64,000 bases of DNA from the NCBI RefSeq assembly GCF_029227915.1, contig NC_079881.1:16157501-16221500 (forward strand), read 5' to 3'. Below are positions 25,035 through 57,919 of the stretch, piece after piece. The notes under the pieces were generated by a model. It was not told where the DNA came from. It saw only the letters and a list, made by a program, of their open reading frames with translations, and did not search any database. Source of the DNA: Hydractinia symbiolongicarpus (Eukaryota; Cnidaria; Hydrozoa; Anthoathecata; Hydractiniidae). Position 1 is the first letter of the stretch. Each line of letters starts with the position of its first letter. The position numbers and the translations under genes were made by a program.

Positions 25035-25830
25035 GATTTGATTCGCTGGAGTAGAGTAATCTCCATTGACGTTTATTGAACTGCCTTTTAAATTCTTCGC
25101 TTTTCTTAAAATATTAACCTTGTCCCTATATTCTAACAGTATAAGTACAAGAGTTTGCATTTTACCATTACTTTTCTGTCCTGTTCGGTGCGCCCTTTCT
25201 ACGTGTCCATTTTCTATCTATTTTAATATTTTCTCAGAAACACCAAATTGTTTTGTAGAATATGTTATCAGTTTAATTAAACCAGCTTCCCTTTTTTTTC
25301 TCATTCATATTTTGTGTCACACTTTCCTCTACGTCATTTTTTGTTTTTGTTTTTAAGATTTTAATTTTTCTAATTGGCTCAGTAAGATTATTTATTAATG
25401 TCCTATCTTCTTTCTTGGATAACTTCATCTAATAATGCTTTTTGCTTTTTCTCTTTTTTGATCTTGTTTTTTTCCGGGCAAGTGGTGAACCACAGGTGTG
25501 CTTTGTTGTGGTTGATAAACTTTTTAGGTGCACCAAGAGAAAGTCTTCCGAACTTTTAGCAACATTGCCATTGTAACAAATTTGATATGTTTTCAGCATC
25601 ACCTTTTTGTAATAGAGCTGTAGTTTTTGTACAAACACTTATTTTAAATTGTTGTCCATCAGTAGAGTTAGTGGTAATGATGTTTCAACGTCTGTTATGT
25701 TGTGCACGTTTTTACACAGGTTCGTAATCGTTTCGGCCCGTTTATTAAACTTTGGCCTATTTTTTGCCAAATGGGGCTGGCATGGGCCCGCTGTGGTGGC
25801 TTGAAATCTTCACCTCATTAATGGGCTGTG
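25035..25830 (-). pseudogene. LINE ORF1-like relic
   Basis: The minus strand reads, across several frameshifts, LINNLTEPIRKIKILKTKTK (near 25390), KQFGVSEKILK, HVERAHRTGQKSNGK (near 25190), VLILLEYRDKVNILRKAKNLK and INVNGDYS (near 25060). The order ERAHRxG, then Y-DK--IL--A--LKG, then I-V--DYS matches the RRM and C-terminal domains of L1/Tx1-type ORF1 proteins. The upstream part (25440-25830) has coding-like but unassigned sequence rich in Lys (KNKIKKEKKQK). The sequence stops at the MITE at 25034. Confidence 0.55.
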
Positions 25831-26603
25831 GTTTTTCTGTGAAGACACTGCTGCCGTGTTAAGTTAAGATTGTTTGATTTGGGTTATAATTATGTTTCTC
25901 TACTGGTGATGTACTATTATTGCCATGAGTTGTACTCACTAAGATATAGTCATGTTCATTCCGTGAAAATGCATATTATATTGTATATAAATATTTATAA
26001 CACTTTTATCATTGTACATCAGCATAATGCAGTGTCAGGCACAAAAATTTTTTTGTCTATTGTCTAATTGATTTTGCATGTTTTACAGTACGGGAACATT
26101 CGAAAAGTACGTTTTTTGTGACGGAGAGTGTTGTGTCACATAATAACGAATTTGGGGAGAGCGAGAAGTGGGATGGTCAAAGTTCTTAAATAAGAGGAAG
26201 TTTTTTATTTGTTAAAGGGAAATTCGTCTTAAAAATATGCTCCCAATTGTTGTTATAAAAATCATTCTTGTTAAAATCACTAAAAATTATGGCAAAAGCC
26301 CATATTGGTTTGGTCTGCTGATCAGCTGATTCTCAGTTACTTTGTTGCGCGTTAAAATTATCAAGAAGATATGGACCGTTACTACAGAAACTTAGAACCC
26401 TAGAAACTGGCTCGAGAAAGATGTTAACCTTCATTTGTGCATCCGCGTAAATTGGGCAAGGGGAATTTCCCTAGTGGTTATCTGTTGTACACTTTCCTTT
26501 TAATGTTTTTGTTTTTGTTCTACTCTTGTTTTGTACCTTCTGTTAGTCTGAAACGTCAGTGTATATTTTGTCGATTTCTTGTAACATGAAAGATATGGCC
26601 ATC
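25831..26603. other. intergenic, nothing recognised
   Basis: No gene recognised. Confidence 0.35.
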
Positions 26604-27011
26604 TAGAGCCTTATTTTCGTAGTAAAATTTCTGTCAGGAGGGTATCCCCCTGTCATTTTTTTTATATAATTCTTTTTGTCTACGGTGTATGACTATGATA
26701 TTTCCTGAGTTTTCATTTTTATTTATTTTGTATCATATCTCTCAGAGCCCTAGATATTGGCAATTGCTTAAAACTACTCGCAAAAGTCTCTATGAAATCC
26801 TTATAACCGGGATTTATAAAAACTTTCGTTAGGATTGTCCTTAAAACTTGAAACTTATCAAGGGAAGTGTTTCTGTATATTTGGATACGTCGTTACTTCG
26901 ACTTCTCGGTTTTTTCAGATCTTACCCGAAAATGGGATTTGTTAGATAACTTTTAGCGTTTTTTTGTAGGAATTTTGTAAAAACGAAAAACCCCGGAACG
27001 AATAGAGTTAA
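26604..27011. mobile_element. piggyBac-like MITE, degenerate copy 3
   Basis: The right end CCCCGGAACGAATAGAGTTAA matches the family terminus with one substitution. The interior shares GTATGACTATGATATTTCCT, CTCTATGAAATCCTTATAA and ACCCGAAAATGGGA with copies 1 and 5. The left end is eroded (GCCTTATTTTCG). Confidence 0.5.
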
Positions 27012-27049
27012 CACGATGTACAAAGAAAAAGAAAAATTATTAGTTCTTC

Positions 27050-27180
27050 ATTTCTAGAACATGATAGTTTAGTAGGCGACGCTTCGGGAGATCCTTCTCC
27101 CATCATAATGCAAAGTTTCCAGAATAATATGAATACTGAACAGACAAACCGAAATAAAAATTACTTTAGGAACTATTAAT
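27050..27180 (+). pseudogene. 2A-like LINE N-terminal fragment, copy 1
   Basis: A short frame reads EHDSLVGDASGDPSPIIMQS. A second copy at 59575-59640 reads EYDSLVGDVSGDPSPIIGQI. The GDxxxxPxP core recalls the GDxExNPGP 2A-like peptides that begin many non-LTR retrotransposon proteins, but the exact NPGP is absent. The relation is inferred. Confidence 0.3.
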
Positions 27181-30100
27181 AGAAGGCAAGGTAAATACCG
27201 TGATATTTTTTCATTTCAAAAAATTCTAGCAATTTAGTTATAAGGTATGAGCTACACACAAAAAGCATCTCTGAATGGGCAACTTTATCGCTGACAGTCA
27301 AAAGAAAAGCTGAATAGCATCAATGATTTATAGTGAAGTTTTCGTCTCAACGACTTTGAGCAGATAACAGACATTGGCACTGCACTCTCCATGTTACGTT
27401 GCATCATGCCAGCAGAATCTGATAAACATTAAGGTGAAAAACTTATCTTTGATCATTTCATATCAGTTAATTACTAAGATTACTGAAACAACTAATTTTA
27501 GATAATATGCATAAAAGCGGCATATTACAAACAGAAAAAACCAAATACAGCTGATGAGCAAGACGTTTTACAAGTTTTTTTCTATCCGCGAGCAATCACT
27601 TTTTTTCAATTTAAACAGTTCGTCACACTTGGCTTTAGAACTAAGCATAGACCTACACTTGCAAAATATCCTTAAAATAACCCTTGCACCTCTATAATTA
27701 AATTAGATAGCAAGATAAGAGCTTGTTTACAGAAATTAAATCATATTTCTGCGTCGTATGAGGTCTCAAAAAATTAATGGTAAAAACAAATTAAGCTGGA
27801 ACAATTATAAGTAATTAATCTCTTAGGGCCTGGAACTAGTTACGGTGTTAATTTTCTATTTTCGTAAGTGCTTGTATAATATGCTATGACTTTTGTATTT
27901 ATGCTGGAGTATGAAAGTAGAATTATTTCTACTACCAATTGAATGTTTTGCGTTATAAATTCTTAAGTGCACCTCAGATAGGGCTAGAACTAAATGCATT
28001 TCTACTTTGCAACTTTCTGTTATGACATCCCATTTTGAATATTAATGAGCCTGCACCAACTCTGTAGAGGAAAAGCACGAGTCAACATCTATAGATAACA
28101 ACAATGAAACAATGAAAGGTCAAGTTTACCATTGTTGGAAACTGATGCCAATCAGAAGAGTAAGAAGGGAGGTTTGGCATCAAACTTAAAAAAATGCCAT
28201 TTAATTTAATATCCATTAATTTTATTTTCAAAGCTGGATAGGAATTAAAAAAAACAATGTGCAAGCAATTAATTAAGAAAAAAACTGCTGAAGAGAGGAT
28301 TAAAAAATAATTAAAAAAAGCAATAACAACGTTGAAAAATAAATAAATAAAATCATGTATAGCACGAACGAAGCAATGCAAAGGTTGTTAGGGATAGGTT
28401 GTTGGGGATAGGGTTTAATACACCATTCCCTTTCTTTTTCATATCTTTCACACCATCCCCATTCTTTTTCATATTGATGTCATGTTCACAATCATTAGCC
28501 GCAAGGTTTTCAGATTCATACAACAAACAAACAATCTGCTACAACATGTTTTTTTAATTTTGTACTATTTCATTTGTGGTGGAAATCGAGGCCTAATAGC
28601 ACAAGTGGAAGATTTTGACGACTGTGATCGTAACAATAACGTCACTAGAAGATGAACGACTTGTGCATGGTTGAATTAGTTAAACTTTAAATAGCCGCCA
28701 GTTTTACAATGGTGTACATGACTTTAATAACTGATTATAAAAACAATAAAATTTTAATATTGCTGGATGTACTGCAAATTTTTTTTCTAATGCTTTCAGT
28801 TACGAATAACTGATTATCATGAGTTGTACGGTAAAATATCACCCACAATCTAAATACCGAAAATGACAATGCTATGACCAGGTGCAATATTTTTTAGTAC
28901 AGGTGTGGTTTTAGTACGTACACTACTTTTTTAACACTCGAGGTAGAAATTGAAGAAATTTTTGAGCCTTTTTTGCAGAATTCAAAGGGCCTAATCGGAT
29001 TAACTAAAGTAAGCAAATTTATAGTGGCTTTCAGATGTTTGTCATTTTGGACTCTCAGTTCATATCAAAATCAGGTCAATTCTTTTAGGGAAGAATTTGC
29101 AGTATTCATAGCTTAATGACCGTGCCAGAGGTTTTCTTTGATGAATTTTGTCTAATAATATCAATAAACATAACTAGCTGGGTTTTTTTATTTGTTTCTC
29201 AAACGGGAATAATCTTTTCACAATTCTTTGCAATGCTACAACATAACTGGGTACATTGAGAGACTGTTGATCTATTTATTGACTAAAAATAACAGTCAAC
29301 ATATGACAAATGTCAGTTGGAAGCCATCAGCTGATTCCGTGTCAGATAAAATTTAATTAACGAGATAGGTGTGCATTTTTTTACATAGAATCTTTAATAC
29401 GAAAGAATGTTTTTAGATAAAAACAAAATAAAAGCGTTTGTAAATGTGAGATGCCCCGATTAATGTACTTTAGACCAAAAAAGCAAATAAAAGTTAATGT
29501 TACCTAAAATAATGTCGCGAACTGTCTTTTTCGAAGCTACAACTTTCCTTTATATTGTCTAACTGTTTGTTCATCTCATTTATATAAGTTTTATATATAT
29601 TTACATTTATATTATTTATTTAATAATAATTACACGCATCAATCACGTATTGATAACTTAAAAAAAAAGGATTTTTAGAAAACATTACCATGCTTACATT
29701 AAATCACTCCATCTCTATTACCAATTAAAAAAAGTTTCCTCCAATTTTTATCTCTGATCATAAACACACAAAAAATACCATTTAGAAGTGGCAAATATAT
29801 TTTTGAAATTGGAAATACGTGGAAACGTTCAATTTATTTCGTTCAATTCATTAAAAAAGATGTCCCTATGCCAAATTAGCATAATTATTTTCTTGTTTAT
29901 GTCAACATTTTCTGTGTAACGTAATCATTATTCTAAATTGCAAGAATTATCATGCAAAAAAATGATGTATTTTTTACATGTCGGTTCAAAATCAGCAAGA
30001 AAGTATTCGATTGGTGTAAAGCGTATATACAATATTTGAATTAAAAGAGGCCAACATTTTGTGAATTCATACACTTATAATTAACGTAGCAAAATATCGA

Positions 30101-33100
30101 AATCATTTTTTATTTACTCATTTTAGGCGAAAGAAATATACAAAAAATAAAGAACGAAAAAATATAGGAAATATTTTTCAACAACAACAGTGATATCTCG
30201 TTATCACATAAACCGAGCATTAGTGTTTTCAATTTTGTATACTCAGTTTGTGATTTTTGAATTTCAATCACGGTTTACAAAGCTATATCTTCAATAACAA
30301 ACAACATTCCCAATTTATGTGAGCCTGAGTCAATTAATTCATTTCTAGATTTATAAAAACCATTTATTCGCCTTTTACTTTTCGCTTGTTAACTATGAAA
30401 AATGAATGGAAGGAGTTTACCAATGAGTTCTCGTTCGTCCTGGAGGAAATAATAGCTTGGCTCACAAGTTATTAACTAAGCAGGAGTAAAATATAAGCTT
30501 CTTGTACTTTATTTCAGTTAATCCGAAAAATATATACCGCGATAACAGATTTTATAGTAAATAACCGTGAAATCACAAGTTGTTTATTTAAATTTTTTAT
30601 AGTATTTTAGTTTTAGGGACTTTCAAATGGTTGGTTTTAATCGGTTGTGACGTCATGACCGATATGAAAGCTTTTAGTTAAAATTTACTAGATAGTTTTG
30701 CGTGCATTTAGGAATTACTTTTGTTGTCACGGAAAAAAGATAAATTATTTTGCAAAAATAGGAACTAAAAAAAATTATCATATTCAAATCACACAAAATC
30801 AAATATTTCTTTTCTTGTAAAGATCAATTCAAGACTTGTAAAGTCTGGAATTGTGTTCTATTTTTGCGTGATAGCTGTAATGCTCGATTTAAAGAGCATT
30901 GGATCTCTGATAAAAGTTTGTATATTTTAAATATCTTGAAATTTCTCGTCCTTGTAAAATGGTTTGTGATGAAATTTTTTTTATTTTAGAACATGCCGAA
31001 ACTAATTGACAACTTAAACTTAAAGAGTGACCGGATCTGAATAAGCAAGTCAAGCATTGCATAATTAACATATCTGTTTAATTATACTTGTTAACTTAAT
31101 TTTTTTTTTAATTTTTTAATTTTTGTTTTATTAGTGAATTGTAAACAGATTATTATTTATTTTTTAGTCTATATTGTAACATTTTCCCCGACAACGATTT
31201 TATCAACAATGGTACGTTTTTTAACTAAGCTTTATATTTTCATACACTTGTTTATTTATTGTATGAACCTTTAACAATTATTATTTTGAATTAAGCTTGT
31301 AAACATCTTACATATAACCTTTAATTGTAAATTCATGATGATTGTTGATGCAATCAAACATGTAAAGAATAAAATGTTTGTCACCATGTTTTGAAGATGA
31401 CTGAAATAGGTTATAAATTTACTTTCCTTGCTTTTAAAGTACAAGTATAGCTCGAAACTAAGTACTAGACTTCCAAAAGTTGATTGATTTGAAGGGATTA
31501 GGTCTTATTTTATTTTTTAATTACTTAATTACTTACAAATGTTTTAAATTAATAGTAGAAAAAAAGGATTGTCAAAGCATGTATGCCGAAACTTATGGTA
31601 CGATTTTCCCAGCCTTTTGCACACACGTTTCTCCACAAGAATGCTTATTTCTTCTATGTAAATTTTGACTTGATTGATATTTTTATCTAAACACATCCTG
31701 TTCATAATAATATATATGAATTTATGAAGTCAAAGTTACTTATAAGTTTTGCCTCAAGCCTAGTACGTTTTTATCCTTATGTTGCATATCCTTGGGTTCT
31801 GGAAATCTGATATTAAGAAGTCCATATTAAACAAACATGTTTGTAAAACTAAAAGTGTTAACTGAAATGCGAAAGAAACAAATCATTCCAAACAAAAACA
31901 TTTCTGTTTTACTATTATTGCAAACAGGTGTCGCAGTGTCTACAGTATATAATTTCATATAGTTATTTCAAAAATTTAGTTGAGATAGGTATTCTTATAA
32001 ACAAAAGATTCTTTGTTACTGAATTGATTTACTTCACGATCATAGAAAATTAATTTTCCGATAAAAAATAGTATTTTTATCTCAAATATTTGTTCATTTA
32101 AATGAGAAATAATTATACATCTGGACCAACATGTCTTTACCAATGAATTTTAAAGTCCAGTCAACCCCGAAACTTTTGTATCGTGGAAAGTTAAGTAATA
32201 TCTCTAAACTTTAATTTTGTCTGGTGGTGTTTTTTCATATTTTTTGAATCGAATACTAGCACCGTAAAGATAAGTGTTTGAGAAATAAATCTTTAAACAT
32301 TTCCAATCAATTTACTGGACAATTAAATCACCGTTATCCCTTATATCTTGCATTATGCAAATAAGAAAGTCAGAGTAAATATGTCTTAATAGTGAAGTAA
32401 TCTCTGCAATTTTGTAAAAGTTGATAAGTTCACCGTTCAGAAGTTTCGATTCTATTTATAGAACAATATTTTATTATTTAGCGCTGACAGGTAACTAGCT
32501 TTTAAAATCAAAGTTCACAAAAAAATGCGACAACAATAAAACGGTACAAAGTACATTAAACTTGTTAATTTGTCTGTATGGCGCGATCATACGTGCAACC
32601 AATGAAATCGCATTATTTTTAACAAGCATAAGGCCATTTACCCGCGCTAGAAACCTGAAACTAATACATAAAGGGTATTAGGCCCGAAACTATTTATAAA
32701 AAACGTAAGGGATATTTGATCTCAGATTGATTTTGTGCTACATGAAGAAAGACGCAGTATAGTGCAGCGTTGACTTCAAACAAAAATATATTTAACAGGA
32801 ACATCTTTTCAAGCATTTTGCGAGTGCTTTAAAAGGACGTTCTGTGAAAGGTATACATTTTTCGCTGTTTTCTTATTTTTAACTTATTATTATAGGACCA
32901 TTCACAACAAAATTTATGAGCACCCTATATCTCTGTAGGCTAGTGAATATTTCCTCCAATCCAAGCAATTAAATCTTCCCTAAGATATCATGCTGAAACG
33001 CTTCCCCTTTCCTCAGGACAATTTTTCCTATATTAACAGCTCCTTACTTCTGTGCGATTACAATTTAAATCAGCGCCGAAGTACTGCCGCTTATTCAAAA

Positions 33101-33240
33101 GAGATGATCTTTCGATGATTTGTAAAAGTGTTGGCCTCACGATGGTGATGGGGAAGGGATGTTGGACAGAATAAGATAAGCTCTCATTGGAAGTTAGTCC
33201 TTTTTCCACATTTTCCGGATTTTTTTCGGAAGTTTATAAA
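27181..33240. other. gene-poor AT-rich stretch of 6 kb
   Basis: No supported gene. An imperfect duplication of CTTTCTTTTTCATAT lies at about 28429-28475. Short open frames here (60 to 99 codons) look like chance openings in AT-rich DNA. Confidence 0.4.
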
Positions 33241-33596
33241 TAAACATCTATTTGTTTACTTTTTTATTTGTTTACTTCTTCACTTGTGTACTTGTTTTTT
33301 TGTTTACTCGTTCACTTGTTTATTTGTCACTTATTTACCCATCTATAGTTCCCGCACATATGTAGTTGTTGCTTGTATATTGTACTTATTTAATTAAAGT
33401 TTATTTATATGTTTCTATTTTTATTTATTATAAAAATATCAAATCTAGTTACCTTGTGTCTGCGGAATATTCTTGCAAAAACGGAGATCATGCCTTGCAT
33501 ATTGATCTTTGGTGGGTGTAACCTCCACAAATTTAACTATATTGGTGATTATACTAGTTCCATAATTACGGTCTTGTTATCTTAGAATAAAAAAAT

Positions 33597-34755
33597 ATTG
33601 TTCACATTTTTTCTGTTTACATGTTCATTTAATAACATGTTAACTTGTTTACATATTTACTTATTTACGTGTCTACTTGTTCACGTATTCACTTGTTTAC
33701 GTGTCTATTTGTTTACGTATTCACTTGTTTACGTATTCACTTGTTTACGTGTCTACTTGTTTACTTGTTTACTTGTTTACTTGTTTACTTGTTTACTTGT
33801 TTACTTGTTTACTTGTTTACTTGTTTACTTGTTTACTTGTTTACTTGTTTACTTGTTTACTTGTTTACTTGTTTACTTGTTTACTTGTTTACTTGTTTAC
33901 TTGTTTACTTGTTTACTTGTTTACTTGTTTACTTGTTTACTTGTTTACTTGTTTACTTGTTTACTTGTTTACTTGTTTACTTGTTTACTTGTTTACTTGT
34001 TTACTTGTTTACTTGTTTACTTGTTTACTTGTTTACTTGTTTACTTGTTTACTTGTTTACTTGTTTACTTGTTTACTTGTTTACTTGTTTACTTGTTTAC
34101 TTGTTTACTTGTTTACTTGTTTACTTGTTTACTTGTTTACTTGTTTACTTGTTTACTTGTTTACTTGTTTACTTGTTTACTTGTTTACTTGTTTACTTGT
34201 TTACTTGTTTACTTGTTTACTTGTTTACTTGTTTACTTGTTTACTTGTTTACTTGTTTACTTGTTTACTTGTTTACTTGTTTACTTGTTTACTTGTTTAC
34301 TTGTTTACTTGTTTACTTGTTTACGTCTTCACTTGTTTACTTGTTTACTTGTTTACTTGTTTACTTGTTTACTTGTGTACTTGTTTACTTGTTTACTTGT
34401 TTACTTGTTTACTTGTTTACTTGTTTACTTGTTTACTTGTTTACTTGTTTACTTGTTTACTTGTTTACTTGTTTACTTGTTTACTTGTTTACTTGTTTAC
34501 TTGTTTACTTGTTTACTTGTTTACTTGTTTACTTGTTTACTTGTTTACTTGTTTACTTGTTTACTTGTTTACTTGTTTACTTGTTTACTTGTTTACTTGC
34601 TTAGTTGTTTAATTGTTCACTTGTTCAGTTGTTTACTTATTATTATCTTTTTGGGCTTGTTCACTAGGTTGCATTGCCTACTTATTTACTTGTTTATTTG
34701 TTCACTTGTTGGCTTGTTCACTCACCTGCTTGCTTACCTATTGACTTGTTAAGTC
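33597..34755. repeat. (TTACTTGT)n octamer satellite
   Basis: A core of about 105 nearly perfect octamers (roughly 33745-34600), with degenerate flanks on both sides and related scattered units back to 33243. Because 8 is not a multiple of 3, all three plus-strand frames are open (up to 384 codons of a Leu-Phe-Thr-Cys repeat). None is a protein candidate. Each junction also spells TGTTTAC, the forkhead-factor consensus. Confidence 0.95.
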
Positions 34756-34757
34756 GT

Positions 34758-35125
34758 TCAACCCTATTCGGTCCGGGGGAATGGCTAGGTTGTAGAATCC
34801 TTCTTCATGTTAAGGATTCTTGTTTATTACGATTTTTTTCATTTATTATGATTTCACCTGAGAATCGGAAAAAACGGATTTTGGGGCAATTTTTTCCATC
34901 TTTTCCTGCAAACTATGTAAAAACCCGAGAATATGTTAAATAACTTTTACTTAGCTTCCAGAAACTTCAAACAGAATGTTATAATACGCTCTAGAACAAA
35001 AGTAATTTAATTTTAAGCAGATAGTGGTATTTTAAACAAAAAAAGTTATTAAGGGTTGGCGGAATCTGCCCCCTCCTTTTCCCGGTCACAATATTTTCGA
35101 CAAACCCCGGACGGAATAGGGTTAA
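34758..35125. mobile_element. piggyBac-like MITE, copy 4
   Basis: The ends are TCAACCCTATTCGGTCCGGG and CCCCGGACGGAATAGGGTTAA (last 20 bases quoted as CCCGGACGGAATAGGGTTAA), the clearest inverted termini of the family. The left TTAA has become TCAA. It is 368 bp, corresponds to the other half of the full-length copies (AATATGTTAAATAACTTTTA, GCAGATAGTGGTATTTTAAA), and directly abuts the octamer satellite. Confidence 0.75.
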
Positions 35126-35844
35126 AGGGGGACCGGACCCAAAATAAAAGCGTACAGGTGGAGAGTTTACGTACGCACTTCGACCGTCTATAATGCCATT
35201 TTTCACATTTCCAACCGTTTCGAAATCATTTCCATTATTTCGTCTTTAATAAAAATACCTTTTGTAATATCATAAAAATTATTTCACTTATTGTAGGAAT
35301 TTTATGCGATGATATTTTTTTGCAACTGTTCGAGAAAATCCAATCTGGTATTATGAAGTTCTTCCTTTTAAAAAAATCATTTTTTTTTCCTTTCCAGACC
35401 TTATCATATCAATTTTTCAGAATCAGATTTGGGGGCAGCAGCAGTATTTAATAAGTATATGCGTACGTACGCAAGGGAGGTGGTCAGGACAAAAACGTAC
35501 AATTTCGTACTTGTTCCCTCATTTAGCCGTTTACTTTATATATCTATTGTATGTTTATTACTTTATTTAATTAGTTCATTACTGCTCCCTTTTTTGATTC
35601 ATTACGTACTTTGCAGTTCTTTGATTTAGTTTTTTATTAATTAACTCATTTATTTTTTTGGCTGACTCTATGGTTTTTTTTATTTTTAGCTCTTCTTACG
35701 TTATTTTATGTCTTTTTACTTGCTTCTTTGTTTACTCGTTAAGATTTGTTCGCTTATTCGTTTGCAGGTTCGTTTGACTCTTTTTTCTGTATTTTCTTTT
35801 TTTATCTGTATGTTTTTTCTTGATTTGTAGCTGTACCATTTGGT
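35126..35844. other. T-rich region upstream of the receptor-like gene
   Basis: Low-complexity T-rich DNA with no supported gene. It is presumably the proximal upstream region of the gene that starts at 35890. Confidence 0.45.
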
Positions 35845-35850
35845 TATAAA
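35845..35850 (+). promoter_or_regulatory. TATA-like element
   Basis: TATAAA lies 40 bases before the proposed initiator ATG, so transcription would start only about 10-15 bases upstream of it. The position is plausible but unproven. Confidence 0.25.
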
Positions 35851-35889
35851 TTCACATTAGTGCAAAAAAATTTTTTTTAAGATATAACT

Positions 35890-56221
<20,332 letters not shown>

Positions 56222-56318
56222 GGTTATTATCCAACATGTGTTTGATCGTGGTCCTGTAACAATCAGTCACGATTTATATAATGTGTTCTTTCTTTGTATT
56301 GTTTTTTAATATATATAT

Positions 56319-56468
56319 GACGATATATACACAGTAGCGATAATTATATGTTCAGTAGCGACGATATATACACAGTAGCGATAATTATATGTTCAGTAGC
56401 GACAATATATACACAGTAGCGATAATTATATCTTCAGTAGCGACGATATATACACAGTAGCGATAATT
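56319..56468. repeat. 41-bp tandem repeat in the 3' UTR region
   Basis: About 3.6 copies of a unit starting GACGATATATACACAGTAGC and continuing GATAATTATATGTTCAGTAGC (first 20 bases quoted in each part are as read). It begins 98 bases after the stop codon, so it is probably within the 3' UTR. Confidence 0.85.
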
Positions 56469-56650
56469 TTCTTTTTTTGTATTAGTTAAGGTTGCATTGT
56501 ATTAATATTTTTATTGTTTCTAATTTTTGTATACTATGTTACAACAAGATTCTTCAAAATGTGATGACTGTTACTGACTAAGAATTTTTAATTTGACTCT
56601 ATGTTATCGCTCAAGCTTTTTTGTAGATAAAGCTATTGTTTGATTTGATA

Positions 56651-56656
56651 ATTAAA
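56651..56656 (+). other. candidate polyadenylation signal
   Basis: ATTAAA lies about 430 bases after the stop codon. It is the commonest variant of AATAAA. It is the first reasonable signal after the 41-bp repeat, but unproven. Confidence 0.25.
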
Positions 56657-57589
56657 AGCACGCTTCTTCTGTTATAAGAATATGTTTTACAAGAATATCA
56701 GGCTGGGAATTCACGTTAAGAACAATAGAGAAATAAGAATAATGACCAGTCTGTTTAGAATTTTGATGTTTTTATAAAAAAGCGTGTACTCTTCCATTAG
56801 GAAGATTTATTTTATCGTATCATCATGCAGGACTTTTGTGTTTTATCATAACAGCTTCCGTCATCGAAATTAATGAATATTTATTTTTATATACATTTGA
56901 AAATGTATATAAAAATGCACACATGTACACTTTTTTTTAATTTAAAAAAAAATGTCGCGAATGTTTGTTGATCTGTTTATGTTCCCTTTGCTTCCCTCTG
57001 CTTACAAATGTGCAGACAAGATACAAAGTTTAAAAAATATTCCTGACTTTTGGATGTGCATATCTATTATAAACAGAATTGTAATTTTTGTTTTTGCAAA
57101 ATAATCTTCACGCCAATTTAAGTGTTATATTTTCCTTCCAAGTGTTTTGCAAATACGTGACCTTTAGAACTGTCTGCTATCACAAATACTTAACCATTCT
57201 CAGTTAACCTTAAATACCCTAGAATAAATGTTGTTGTAAAGGATCGGGACCTACCAATTGCAGAGTGTTAGCAATCGGTCTTTTAAAGAAGATTAGACAT
57301 TATTAACACTGAGATTTTGGAACAATACTTGTCTTATGCTACAGAATATCACAACTTTAACCACAGAGTGTAAATTACAAAAAACAAAAGTTCCCACTGT
57401 TCAAAAAGGGCGTAAAGAGAATCAATTTAAAAACAGAATAACTGTCATGAAACTGTCGCGTTTAGCTTAGGTGTTTTACGTTTACATCGCCAATATCTTG
57501 TTTGTTTGATTTTGTTTAGATATATTTCTTTTATGGTTCTGCAATTATTTTATGTTATTTCATTTTATTTTATAAATCATAGTCGATAA
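56657..57589. other. intergenic, nothing recognised
   Basis: No gene recognised. AT-rich palindromic stretches occur near 56890-56915. Confidence 0.4.
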
Positions 57590-57919
57590 AGATTTGACAA
57601 AACACCCAGCTGTAATGATAACACATGTCTAGTGAGAAACGGTAGTAGTTGTGTAGAGGTTCCAACTTTGCATTTCAAAAACTACCTTCTCATTTTGAAC
57701 GACAATTTCAATTATTCTTAAAGGGTAGTTTGCATTTGACTGCATTTTCTGTTACAGGGAAAAAACTTTGTGAGCTTTTCGCGCTATAACGAAGAACGCA
57801 AGACCATACATTAATTGGTGTAGAATTGGTAATAACGGATATAATTAATAGTAATGTTTCGCAATATTTATTAACCTGCAATGAAGAAAAATGCTAAAAA
57901 AGTTTAGAGAACTTAAGAA
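57590..57919. repeat. dispersed 330-bp repeat, copy 2
   Basis: Matches 12293-12622 in the same orientation with a few substitutions. It has no coding capacity. The GACA-tailed sequence that follows the first copy is absent here. Confidence 0.75.

Noticed and set aside
25066-25356. 96-codon plus-strand hydrophobic frame
   Set aside because: Antisense to the LINE ORF1 relic.
33598-34752. Open frames of 384, 319 and 311 codons on the plus strand
   Set aside because: All are translations of the octamer array. All three frames are open at once and the peptide is a pure Leu-Phe-Thr-Cys-type repeat with no gene context.
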